Source: Coriobacteriaceae bacterium EMTCatB1 (GTDB taxonomy: Bacteria > Actinomycetota > Coriobacteriia > Anaerosomatales > Anaerosomataceae). From it: DNA of 64,000 nt. The notes below the pieces were generated by a model. The model saw only the letters and a list, made by a program, of their open reading frames with translations. It was not told the DNA's origin and made no database searches. Location of the stretch: the NCBI GenBank assembly GCA_001950395.1, contig BDLO01000001.1, positions 1,525,979-1,589,978 on the forward strand, read 5' to 3'. A program made the position numbers and the translations under genes. Below are positions 17,894 through 26,034 of this stretch, in pieces (the stretch's first letter is position 1; each line of letters starts with the position of its first letter).

Positions 17894-20632
17894 CTATCGC
17901 ACCTGCTTGAGCGCCGTCTCCAGCACGGGCTTGGCCGCAGGAGCCGCCACCTGGCCGCCGACGCCTGCGTTCTCCAGCACGATCGCGAGCGCGACCCGCG
18001 GCTGATCGGCTGGCGCGAACGCGATGAGCCACGCGTGCGTCTGCACGCTCTTGCCTGCTTCGGCCGTGCCGGTCTTGCCGGCAACCGTGACGCCCGGGAT
18101 GGCGACGCGGCGTCCCGAGCCCGAGCGCACGACGGCGACCATCATGTCGCGCACCGTGCTCGCCGTCTTCGCGTCGCAAGCCGTCTTCCACGGATTGGGG
18201 TGAGCCACCGAAAGCGAGCGGCCGGCGGGGTCGGTGATCGACTCCACCAGGTACGGCCGCATCACCACGCCGTCGTTTGCGATGCCTGCGGCGACGAGCG
18301 CCATCTGCAGCGCTGTGGTCTGCGGCCCAGGCGGGCTCGGGTGCTCGCCCACGGGCTGGCCGACGCCCGCCCACGCGGTCTCCCACCGCGTCATCTCGCC
18401 TGGGTCGGGCATGAGCGACGCCGCGACGGGGAGCTCGAACGGCGGCTGCTCCCCGAAGCCGAAGCCGCGCGCGGTCTTCACGAGCAGCTCGGAGCCCATG
18501 CGGTCGGCTATCTGCGCGAACACGGTGTTGATGCTGGAGGCGGTGGCGCGCTCGACGGTGACCGTCCCGTACGAGTCGCCGCCGTAGTTGGTCACGGGCG
18601 CTCCTCCGATCTCGATGCGCGCGGGACCTGGGAAGGTGGTGGCGGGCGTCACGATGCCTGCGCCGATAGCGCCGGTTAGCGTCACGATCTTGAAGGTCGA
18701 CCCGGGCGGGTACCGGCTCTGCGTCGCGCGGTTCACCAGCGGCGCGGCCGGATCGGAGGACAGGCGCTCCCAGTCCTCGTCCACCGTGGCGGGGTCGAAG
18801 CCCGGGATTGAGGCGAGCGCGAGCACGCGACCGTCGCGCGGATCGAGCACGACGCAGGCGCCGCGACGCCCCTCCAGCGCGGCGAGCGCGGCCTGCTGGA
18901 TGCGGCTGTCGATGGTGAGGCGGACGTCGTTGCCGGCCACGGGCGTGCCGGCCATCGCGTCCACGAGGTCTCGCATGCTCGCGAACATGCGCTTGCCGGC
19001 GAGCACGTCGTTCATGGCGGCCTCGATGCCGGCTCTGCCGTAGGTAGGGCTGCTGTAGCCGACGACGTGCGGAGCGATCGCGCCGCTCGGATAGCGCCGG
19101 GCGTACGCGCGTCCAGCAGGCACCGACTGCGCGAGCACGACGCCGTCGTGGGTGACGATAGCGCCCCGCTCCTGCCGGATCTCGTCGGCGATCCGTCGCG
19201 TGTTCACGGGGTGGTTCGCGAGCGCAGGAGCCGCGACGACCTGCAGGTACGTGAGGTTCACGACGACTGCGACGAGCCCGAACGCGAGCACGCGCGCGAC
19301 GGTGGCGAGCCGGCGCGAGACTGCCACACGCCCGAGCGCGCCGGTGGCGCCCGAGGTGGCGATCGCCTGCTCCCGGCCGGTGCCCTCGTCGCCCGCTCGC
19401 ATCAGCAGCCCGAGCAGGACGAAGTTGGCCACGATGCTCGATCCGCCCCTGCTCACGAACGGGAGCGTGATTCCAGTGAGGGGGACGAGGCGGGTGACGC
19501 CTGCCGCGATGACGAACGCTTGGAGCGCGACGACGACGGTGGCGCCCGTCGCCACGAAGGCGGCGACGTCGGAGCGCGCTCGCGCAGCCGTCGCGAGGCC
19601 GCGGACGGCGAACACGAGGTAGGCGATGAGGAGGCCGGCGGCTCCGAGCAGTCCGAGCTCTTCGCCGATCGCCGAGAAGATGAAGTCGGTGTCGACGAAG
19701 GGGATGCGGGTCGGAAGCCCCCGCCCGGGCCCCGTCCCCGTCATGCCGCCTGCCGCGAACGCGAACAGCGACTGCACGAGCTGGTAGCCACGGCCCGCGG
19801 CGTCCGAGAACGGGTCGAGCCAGATCGCGACCCTTGCGGCCACGTGGCTGAACAGCAGGTACGCCCCTGCGGCTCCCACGGCGAAGAGCACCACGCCGAC
19901 GAGCACGTAGCCGGGCCTGCCGGTGGCGACGAAGAGCATCGCGAGGAACAGCCCGAACAGAAGCAGGCTCGAGCCCAAGTCGCGCTCAGCCACCAAGACG
20001 ACGAGCGAGAGCGACCAGGTGAGCACGAGAGGCCCGAGGTGCTTGAGCGGCGGGAGCCACACGCCGAAGGCCCGCTGCGTGGAGACCGAGAGGACCTCGC
20101 GCTTCTCCGCGAGGTAGGCCGCGAGGAAGAGCACGACGAGCACCTTGGCGGCCTCCACCGGCTGGAACGAGACGCCGCCGACGCGCAGCCAGAGCTTGGC
20201 GCCGTTCACTTCGACGCCTGCGACGGCGGGAAGCAGCAGGAGCGCGATGCCAGCGAGCGCGATCGTGTACTTGTAGCGAGCGAGCCGCTCGACCGACCTC
20301 ACTGCGGCGAGCGTCGTCACGAGCGCGGCGACGCCGACGAACACCCACCGCGTCTGCGAGGCGGCGGCGTCAGGCGCGAGCCGGGTGACGAACGCAAGCC
20401 CGGTGCCGGTGAGGAGGAACGCGACCGGCAGCAAGACGGGGTCGGCGCCGGGCGCCCAGCGGCGTGCAGCGAGGTGCGCCGCGGCGAACGCGGCGAGCAG
20501 GCCGAGCGGCACGGCGAGATCCGGCCACGCGACCGAGCCGCCCGTCGCTCCCGTGACGAGCGCGAACAGCAGCAGCACCGGCGGAGCCGCTGCGAGCAGG
20601 AGCGCAAGCTCTGTGTCGCGACGGGAGCGCAT
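17894..20632 (-). CDS. FtsW/RodA (SEDS) fused to class B penicillin-binding protein
   Basis: Single uninterrupted frame: SEDS part (AERDLGSSLLLFGLFLAMLFVATG, FIFSAIGEELGLLGA, GITLPFVSRGGSS) continues into PBP with STFK, SIN and KTG motifs. Confidence 0.92.
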   Translation of the reverse strand: MRSRRDTELALLLAAAPPVLLLFALVTGATGGSVAWPDLAVPLGLLAAFAAAHLAARRWAPGADPVLLPVAFLLTGTGLAFVTRLAPDAAASQTRWVFVGVAALVTTLAAVRSVERLARYKYTIALAGIALLLLPAVAGVEVNGAKLWLRVGGVSFQPVEAAKVLVVLFLAAYLAEKREVLSVSTQRAFGVWLPPLKHLGPLVLTWSLSLVVLVAERDLGSSLLLFGLFLAMLFVATGRPGYVLVGVVLFAVGAAGAYLLFSHVAARVAIWLDPFSDAAGRGYQLVQSLFAFAAGGMTGTGPGRGLPTRIPFVDTDFIFSAIGEELGLLGAAGLLIAYLVFAVRGLATAARARSDVAAFVATGATVVVALQAFVIAAGVTRLVPLTGITLPFVSRGGSSIVANFVLLGLLMRAGDEGTGREQAIATSGATGALGRVAVSRRLATVARVLAFGLVAVVVNLTYLQVVAAPALANHPVNTRRIADEIRQERGAIVTHDGVVLAQSVPAGRAYARRYPSGAIAPHVVGYSSPTYGRAGIEAAMNDVLAGKRMFASMRDLVDAMAGTPVAGNDVRLTIDSRIQQAALAALEGRRGACVVLDPRDGRVLALASIPGFDPATVDEDWERLSSDPAAPLVNRATQSRYPPGSTFKIVTLTGAIGAGIVTPATTFPGPARIEIGGAPVTNYGGDSYGTVTVERATASSINTVFAQIADRMGSELLVKTARGFGFGEQPPFELPVAASLMPDPGEMTRWETAWAGVGQPVGEHPSPPGPQTTALQMALVAAGIANDGVVMRPYLVESITDPAGRSLSVAHPNPWKTACDAKTASTVRDMMVAVVRSGSGRRVAIPGVTVAGKTGTAEAGKSVQTHAWLIAFAPADQPRVALAIVLENAGVGGQVAAPAAKPVLETALKQVR

Positions 20633-20646
20633 CGGCGCCTCTCGAT

Positions 20647-21774
20647 TCAGTCCGAGGGAGCGGGCTCGACGGGCTCGCTCGTTCCCTGTGAGGCCTGCGC
20701 GCGATAAGTGGCGACGAGCGCAAGTGCTTCCTCGACGCTGTCGACGCGCACGCCGCGCGCGAGCCGAGCCTCGGTGACCGGGTCGAGCGCCGCGACCGGC
20801 ACGTCGGTGAGGTGCTCGAGCCAGTGGAGGCTCACTCCTGCGAACTCGCCCGGGACGCCACGGTACACCGCGACCCGGCCGCCCTCGTCGATCAGGAACG
20901 CCTGCGTGCGGGCGTACGCGCGCACACCGAGGACGCTCGCTGCGACCACGGCGACGAAGGCGAGCATCCACGCGGCTCGTGCGAAGCCGACGCGGCGGGG
21001 CTCGTCAGCACGAGCGGCCACCTCGGCAGGCGCGGACGCGTTTTCGCGCGGCTCGCCTGCGGGCAGGTCGACGACCACGACGGTGATGTTGTCGTGGCCG
21101 CCGGCCTCGTTGGCCGCGGCGATGAGGCGAGCGACGGCGGCCTTCGGCGAAGGAGCCGTCTTGAGGATCTCGGCGATGACGCCGTCCCCCACCATGCCGG
21201 TCAGCCCGTCTGTGCACAAAAGCAGCCGATCGCCTGGTGCGGCCTGGACCTCGAAGGCGTCCGCGACCATGTTGGGATCCGACCCGAGCGCTCGCGTGAT
21301 TACGCTGCGGTTCGGGTGCTGGCGCGCGGCTTCCGGGGAAAGCGTCCCTGAGCGCACCATGTCGGCGACGAGCGAGTGGTCCTGCGTGAGCTGCGCAAGA
21401 TCGCCGCGCGAGAGCAGGTACGCCCGGCTATCGCCTACGTGCGCCACAGCGATGCGCGTCCCTTCCACCATCGCGGCTGTGAGCGTCGTCCCCATGCCTT
21501 CACGCCCGCGGCCCTGCTCCGCCGCCTCGATGACGGCGGCGTTTGCGGCCCTCACGGCGCGCGCGAGCCCCTTGGCTTCCGCGCGCTTCGGCGCGTGAGC
21601 GAACAGCGTCTCCATGGCGACCGTGCTCGCGACCTCGCCGGCCTGGTGGCCGCCGAGGCCGTCGGCGACCGCGAAGAGCGGCGGCTCCATGAGGTACGCG
21701 TCCTCGTTGCCAGGGCGGACGAGCCCGGTGTCGCTCGCTCCGGCGTACCACTCGTGCCGACGAGCGCCGCTCAT
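20647..21774 (-). CDS. pstP: PP2C-type Ser/Thr phosphatase (PstP-like)
   Basis: SDTGLVRPGNEDAYL, FAVADGLGGHQAGEVAS, VAHVGDSRAYLL, LLLCTDGLTGMV; single TM segment. Confidence 0.92.
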   Translation of the reverse strand: MSGARRHEWYAGASDTGLVRPGNEDAYLMEPPLFAVADGLGGHQAGEVASTVAMETLFAHAPKRAEAKGLARAVRAANAAVIEAAEQGRGREGMGTTLTAAMVEGTRIAVAHVGDSRAYLLSRGDLAQLTQDHSLVADMVRSGTLSPEAARQHPNRSVITRALGSDPNMVADAFEVQAAPGDRLLLCTDGLTGMVGDGVIAEILKTAPSPKAAVARLIAAANEAGGHDNITVVVVDLPAGEPRENASAPAEVAARADEPRRVGFARAAWMLAFVAVVAASVLGVRAYARTQAFLIDEGGRVAVYRGVPGEFAGVSLHWLEHLTDVPVAALDPVTEARLARGVRVDSVEEALALVATYRAQASQGTSEPVEPAPSD

Positions 21775-22190
21775 GGCTTCACCACCGCGATCTCGTTCTG
21801 TCCGAGCACGATGCGTGAGCCCGCCCGGGCCCGCAGCGGCCGCGTCACCGGCTGGCCGTCGAGGACAGTGCCGTTCGTCGAGCCAAGGTCCTCGACGATG
21901 GCCTCCGAGCCGTCCGGCGTCACGCGCGCGTGCAGCGCGGATACGAATCCGTCTGCGATGACGAGGTCGGCGTCAGGCGAGCGGCCGATGATGACCGGCC
22001 CGTCGAGCGGGACCCGGACCCCTTTGAGCTCCTTGGGGCCGCGGACGACCTCGAGCTCGAGCCCGGTACGAACGGCTGCGGTGCGCCCGGTCGCCACGAG
22101 GCCGATCCCCGTGCGCACGGCCGCGAAGAGGAACAGGTAGAGCAGCGCCAGGAACAGAAGCCGCCCGAACAGCAGCACGACGTCGGCCAC
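21771..22190 (-). CDS. fhaB: FHA-domain membrane protein (FhaB-like)
   Basis: N-terminal TM; IIGRSPDADLVIADGFVSALHARVTPDGSEAIVEDLGSTNGTVLDG. Confidence 0.88.
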   Translation of the reverse strand: MADVVLLFGRLLFLALLYLFLFAAVRTGIGLVATGRTAAVRTGLELEVVRGPKELKGVRVPLDGPVIIGRSPDADLVIADGFVSALHARVTPDGSEAIVEDLGSTNGTVLDGQPVTRPLRARAGSRIVLGQNEIAVVKP

Positions 22191-22193
22191 CGC

Positions 22194-22889
22194 TCACTCC
22201 TTGGGCTCGTGGTAGACGAGGCGAGACAGCCCTACCTCGATGATGTCCCCGTCGCGCAGCCGTGTTCGGGTGATAGAGCGGCCATTCACACGCGTGCCGT
22301 TCGTGGAGTCCAAGTCTTCGATCGCCCAGCCGTCAGGCAGCCGGATGAAGGCTGCGTGCCGACGGGACACGTTCGCGTCGTCGAGCCGGATCTGGCACTC
22401 CTTGAGCCGGCCGACGAGCACCTGTTCGCCGTCCAGGACCACGTCGTGGTCGAAGTCGTCGACGGTCACGGTGGCAAGTCCCGTTCTCCGTGGGGGTTGC
22501 TCGTGAGTGGGCGGCTCGTGATGCGGAGCGAGCGACGCGACGACACGGAACCGCCCCAGGCGCAGGTCCTCGTGCGTGACGAACCGCACCTCGGGCTTGC
22601 CTTGGAGGCGATAGCCCTGCTCGCGCGCGTGATCAGCGAGGTAGGTAGACAGCTCGCCAGCGAGCGTCGCGGTGAACTCGCCGAACTCGTCGGCATCCTC
22701 TTCGGAGAGCGCCACGGTGAACGCAGACGGCGCGAGAACCGCTTGGGTGCCGACCACGCGACCGTCGTCCATCGCGCGCGCGAGCGCTTTGGCGATCTCC
22801 ACCGGCTGCACCGGCGCCTTGAACGCACCCGCGAACAGCCCCTCGATGCTTCTCGCTATGCGGTCTTCGAAGTCTGCTAGGACGCCCAT
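22194..22889 (-). CDS. fhaA: DUF3662 + FHA protein (FhaA-like)
   Basis: FEDRIARSIEGLFAGAFKAPVQPVEIAKALARAMDD (DUF3662) and RRHAAFIRLPDGWAIEDLDSTNGTRVNG (FHA). Confidence 0.9.
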   Translation of the reverse strand: MGVLADFEDRIARSIEGLFAGAFKAPVQPVEIAKALARAMDDGRVVGTQAVLAPSAFTVALSEEDADEFGEFTATLAGELSTYLADHAREQGYRLQGKPEVRFVTHEDLRLGRFRVVASLAPHHEPPTHEQPPRRTGLATVTVDDFDHDVVLDGEQVLVGRLKECQIRLDDANVSRRHAAFIRLPDGWAIEDLDSTNGTRVNGRSITRTRLRDGDIIEVGLSRLVYHEPKE

Positions 22890-22961
22890 GGCCGCATCCT
22901 CCGATGCAGTGGCAGCACAAGCATGATAGCAGGGAGGCGCAGCGCCGCGCTCCACCGTCAC

Positions 22962-24641
22962 TCAGGCGTCATGCTGCGATCCGCGCGGAGGCGCGCCGAG
23001 GGCGGCTGCGACAAGCGCGACACCGCCAGCGATGCCGAGGTCGACGGCGCACGCGGAAAGTGTCGTAGGAGCTGCGGCGTACAGGGCGGCGCCCATCAGG
23101 GCAAGCCCGACAGCGCTTCCTGCGAGCGCTCCGAAGCGCGTGCCGCGGCCGGCGCCGAGCGAAGCAGCGAGGGCGGCGGCGCTCCAAGACGCGGCGAGCG
23201 CGACGACGAGCCGCGGGTCCACCTGGGCGAGCCGCGTCGGATCGATCGTGCGCCACGGCTCCGCCAGGAAGCCGAGCGGCAGCGATGCGGGCGATGGGGC
23301 GTTCGCGGACAGCGTCGAGAAAAGAGCGGTCACGGCGCCGGCCGCAGCTCCGCCGAGAGCGGCCGGCCCTGGTCCGGCGAAGAAGCCGAGGACGAGCGGA
23401 GCAGCGGCACCGGCTCGCACGGCGGCAAGCGGCGCCGTGAGCACCGGCGCGTAGCCGGCTCCAGGCCAGCGTCGTCCAGCGCCGAACCACCACGCGGCTG
23501 CAATGACGCCGACTGTGATGCCGGCGACGGGACCGAAGGATGCGCCGACCCCGACGCACGCTGCCATAAGCCCGAGCGCCAGGCCGAGCGCAGGCGCGAT
23601 GGCGGCCGCGATGCCGCACAGCCCGCCGACCGCCGCTCCGCCACCTGCCCCGGCGATCGGTGCCGCCCCGGTCCAGCCGACCCAGGCGCACGCGATCGCG
23701 GCACCTCCACGCGCGAGCCAGCCGGAGCGGGTGACGAGCTTATCCCACACGCCCGGCGTCTTCCAAACGCCGTCTTCCTCAGCAGTGATGCCTTCGACAA
23801 TCTCCGCAAGAGACTCGCGCCCCGCTTGCGGGTCGCCGAGGTGGTCGAGCAAGGCGCCGGCGAACGCGGTGACGTCCGGGTATCGGTCGGCAGGATCAGG
23901 GGCGAGCGCTCGCTCGAGCACGAGGTCGATGCCGGGGGGAAGGCCGCGCGCGATCGCGCTCGGCGGCTCGACGCGGCCGTGCTCGATCCGCACGAGCGAC
24001 CGCTCCGGCGTGTCGGCGTCGAACGGGACCACGCCCGTAAGCAGCTCGTAGACCAGTGCGGCGAATGCCCACTCGTCGGCGCGCCCGTCAACGCGCTCGC
24101 CGCGGATCTGCTCGGGCGGCATGTAGCCGGGGGTGCCGCCGCGAGCCCGACCGGAGCGATCGATGCCGGTGAGTGCAGAGATCCCGAAGTCGGCGACCTT
24201 CACCAGCCCTCGGCGGTCCACCAGCACGTTCGCGGGTTTCAGATCGAGGTGGAGCACGCCGTTCGCGTGCGCGAAGGCGAGCGCATCGGCGACCGCGTCC
24301 ACCACGGCCGCGGTCTCGTCTAAATCGAGCGGTCCGTCGAGCTCGTCGAGGATGTCTGCGAGCGACGCCCCGTCGACGTGCTCCATGACGATGAGCGCGC
24401 CGTCTTCAGCCGGCTCCCACTCGTGCACCGTGACGATGGCGGGGTGGTTGAGCATCGCTGCCGTGCGGGCCTCCGCAAGCCCTGGAGAGCCTCGCCGAGC
24501 GTTTCCTTTCGGCAGCACGAGGCGCTTGATGGCGACCCGGCGGGCCATCTTCGTGTCGAAAGCGAGCACCACCGACGCATGCCCGCCGTCTCCGAGGTGC
24601 GCGAGCGGTCGGTAGCGATCGAGGATGAGCGGTTCGTCCAC
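22962..24641 (-). CDS. Ser/Thr protein kinase with large polytopic C-terminal membrane region; HLD instead of HRD
   Basis: LGDGGHASVVLAFD, VAIKRLVL, HLDLKPANVLVD, ADFGISAL; Ala/Gly-rich hydrophobic C-terminal half. Confidence 0.87.
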   Translation of the reverse strand: MDEPLILDRYRPLAHLGDGGHASVVLAFDTKMARRVAIKRLVLPKGNARRGSPGLAEARTAAMLNHPAIVTVHEWEPAEDGALIVMEHVDGASLADILDELDGPLDLDETAAVVDAVADALAFAHANGVLHLDLKPANVLVDRRGLVKVADFGISALTGIDRSGRARGGTPGYMPPEQIRGERVDGRADEWAFAALVYELLTGVVPFDADTPERSLVRIEHGRVEPPSAIARGLPPGIDLVLERALAPDPADRYPDVTAFAGALLDHLGDPQAGRESLAEIVEGITAEEDGVWKTPGVWDKLVTRSGWLARGGAAIACAWVGWTGAAPIAGAGGGAAVGGLCGIAAAIAPALGLALGLMAACVGVGASFGPVAGITVGVIAAAWWFGAGRRWPGAGYAPVLTAPLAAVRAGAAAPLVLGFFAGPGPAALGGAAAGAVTALFSTLSANAPSPASLPLGFLAEPWRTIDPTRLAQVDPRLVVALAASWSAAALAASLGAGRGTRFGALAGSAVGLALMGAALYAAAPTTLSACAVDLGIAGGVALVAAALGAPPRGSQHDA

Positions 24642-24699
24642 TGGCGGCCTCCGCCGCTAGTGTAGCCGAACGGCAGCGGCTCGACGCCTTTGGGTTCTG

Positions 24700-25977
24700 C
24701 TACGGCAGCTGCGAGACCGGGTGGCAGTTCAAGCAGAGGTCGTCGGAGTAGGCGGTCGTCGTCGCCTCGACGAGCATGCGGTACCCGAGCGTCTCGTGAG
24801 GGAAGTTCTGGAACCGCGGGTTGTCGGTGGAAGCCGGGACCCACGCGGATCCGTTCCAGTAGAGGTTGTCCGCAGCCGAAATCGTCGCAGTCGCGGCATC
24901 TCCGGCACTTCCATCGCCGACGAGCTCGCCCACGTAGCGGGTGTCTTCATGGCACTGCTGGCAGATGGGGGCGTGTCCCTGCCGTTGAGGTGTTCTGGGC
25001 CACGGCATCAAGAAACCACGATTGCCAGAGTTGTTGGGCGCCGCTGGCCAAGAATCGGTATGCGTCATCGTGGGCGCGAATGGGATGCCGCCGAGAGGCC
25101 CGAGCGTCGTTGCCGATGTCACGGTGTCCGTGGCGAGGATTGCGACGAGCGAGTAGTTGCGACCGTCAGCGTTGGTGTCGACGGGATGGTTGTGGACGGT
25201 GCCGTCAAGACGTCCTGCATGGCAAGCCAAGCACCAGTCCGAGCCGTACGACGTAGTCTCAGCTGATGCCCCCGTGGGCGCTTGCTTGAGCAGTCGGGAC
25301 GTCGTAGGCGCAGGCGCTTCGCCGCGCACACGACGCCTGTCGCCAAGGAATGGTTGCACGATTCGTGACGCATGTGGGCTGTGGCAGTCGTTGCATGCCA
25401 GCACCCCGCCTGTGCCGCTGAAGGTGACCGTCTTCGGCCCGCCGGTACCCGCGTCTCCTCCAGGCACCGTGGAAGTCGCATCGTCTCGGACACGATGCGC
25501 GGCGCCCTGCCCGGCGTCTCTGTCTTCTGGGTCGATACCGGTCCTCGCCTTGATCGTGCCGTACACACCGAAGCCGCCCGTGCCATCGTGGCACGTGAGG
25601 CAGGTGCCCGTCACTGTCTCGCCAGGAAGAAGCACGACACCGGTCGCTGGCGCCGAATGCACCGTGTGACAGGCGCGGCACTTGTTGGTCGTGGCCGTGT
25701 AGCCGCCATGTGGCCCGGTCCACTCGCCGCGGATGTAACCGGGGGCACCTGCTGCGCTGTTTGGGGAGGCGTGGCAATTCCGGCAATCGCCCGAAGAGAC
25801 TCGGTATAGGTCACTGAAATCGTGGCAGTAGTTGCAGCCGGTGCCAGTGAAGGTGTTCGGCTCCTTGTAGGCCATAGCGGGCGAGGACAAGCACATGGTG
25901 ATGGCTGCGCACGCCAACAGCGCCAGCAGAGCGATGGTGCGGTGAGAACCCGTAGACAATGATCCCCTCGATGCCAT
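24700..25977 (-). CDS. Secreted multiheme c-type cytochrome (8 CXXCH), paralogue of the 9542-10672 gene
   Basis: Signal peptide; CNYCH, CRNCH, CRACH, CLTCH, CNDCH, CLACH, CQQCH, CLNCH; C-terminus NPRFQNFPHETLGYRMLVEATTTAYSDDLCLNCHP shared with first copy. Confidence 0.9.
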   Translation of the reverse strand: MASRGSLSTGSHRTIALLALLACAAITMCLSSPAMAYKEPNTFTGTGCNYCHDFSDLYRVSSGDCRNCHASPNSAAGAPGYIRGEWTGPHGGYTATTNKCRACHTVHSAPATGVVLLPGETVTGTCLTCHDGTGGFGVYGTIKARTGIDPEDRDAGQGAAHRVRDDATSTVPGGDAGTGGPKTVTFSGTGGVLACNDCHSPHASRIVQPFLGDRRRVRGEAPAPTTSRLLKQAPTGASAETTSYGSDWCLACHAGRLDGTVHNHPVDTNADGRNYSLVAILATDTVTSATTLGPLGGIPFAPTMTHTDSWPAAPNNSGNRGFLMPWPRTPQRQGHAPICQQCHEDTRYVGELVGDGSAGDAATATISAADNLYWNGSAWVPASTDNPRFQNFPHETLGYRMLVEATTTAYSDDLCLNCHPVSQLP

Positions 25978-26034
25978 CTCAAGTCGGACCGCGTGACAAC
26001 CGAATGACCTTCAGAACCTGCCGCAGCGAAAGCG

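Noticed and set aside
19067-20707. 546-aa plus-strand ORF over the SEDS-PBP gene
   Set aside because: Charged low-complexity antisense translation; no signature motifs
22923-24323. 466-aa plus-strand ORF over the second kinase
   Set aside because: Antisense artefact rich in Arg/Gly/Glu without domains
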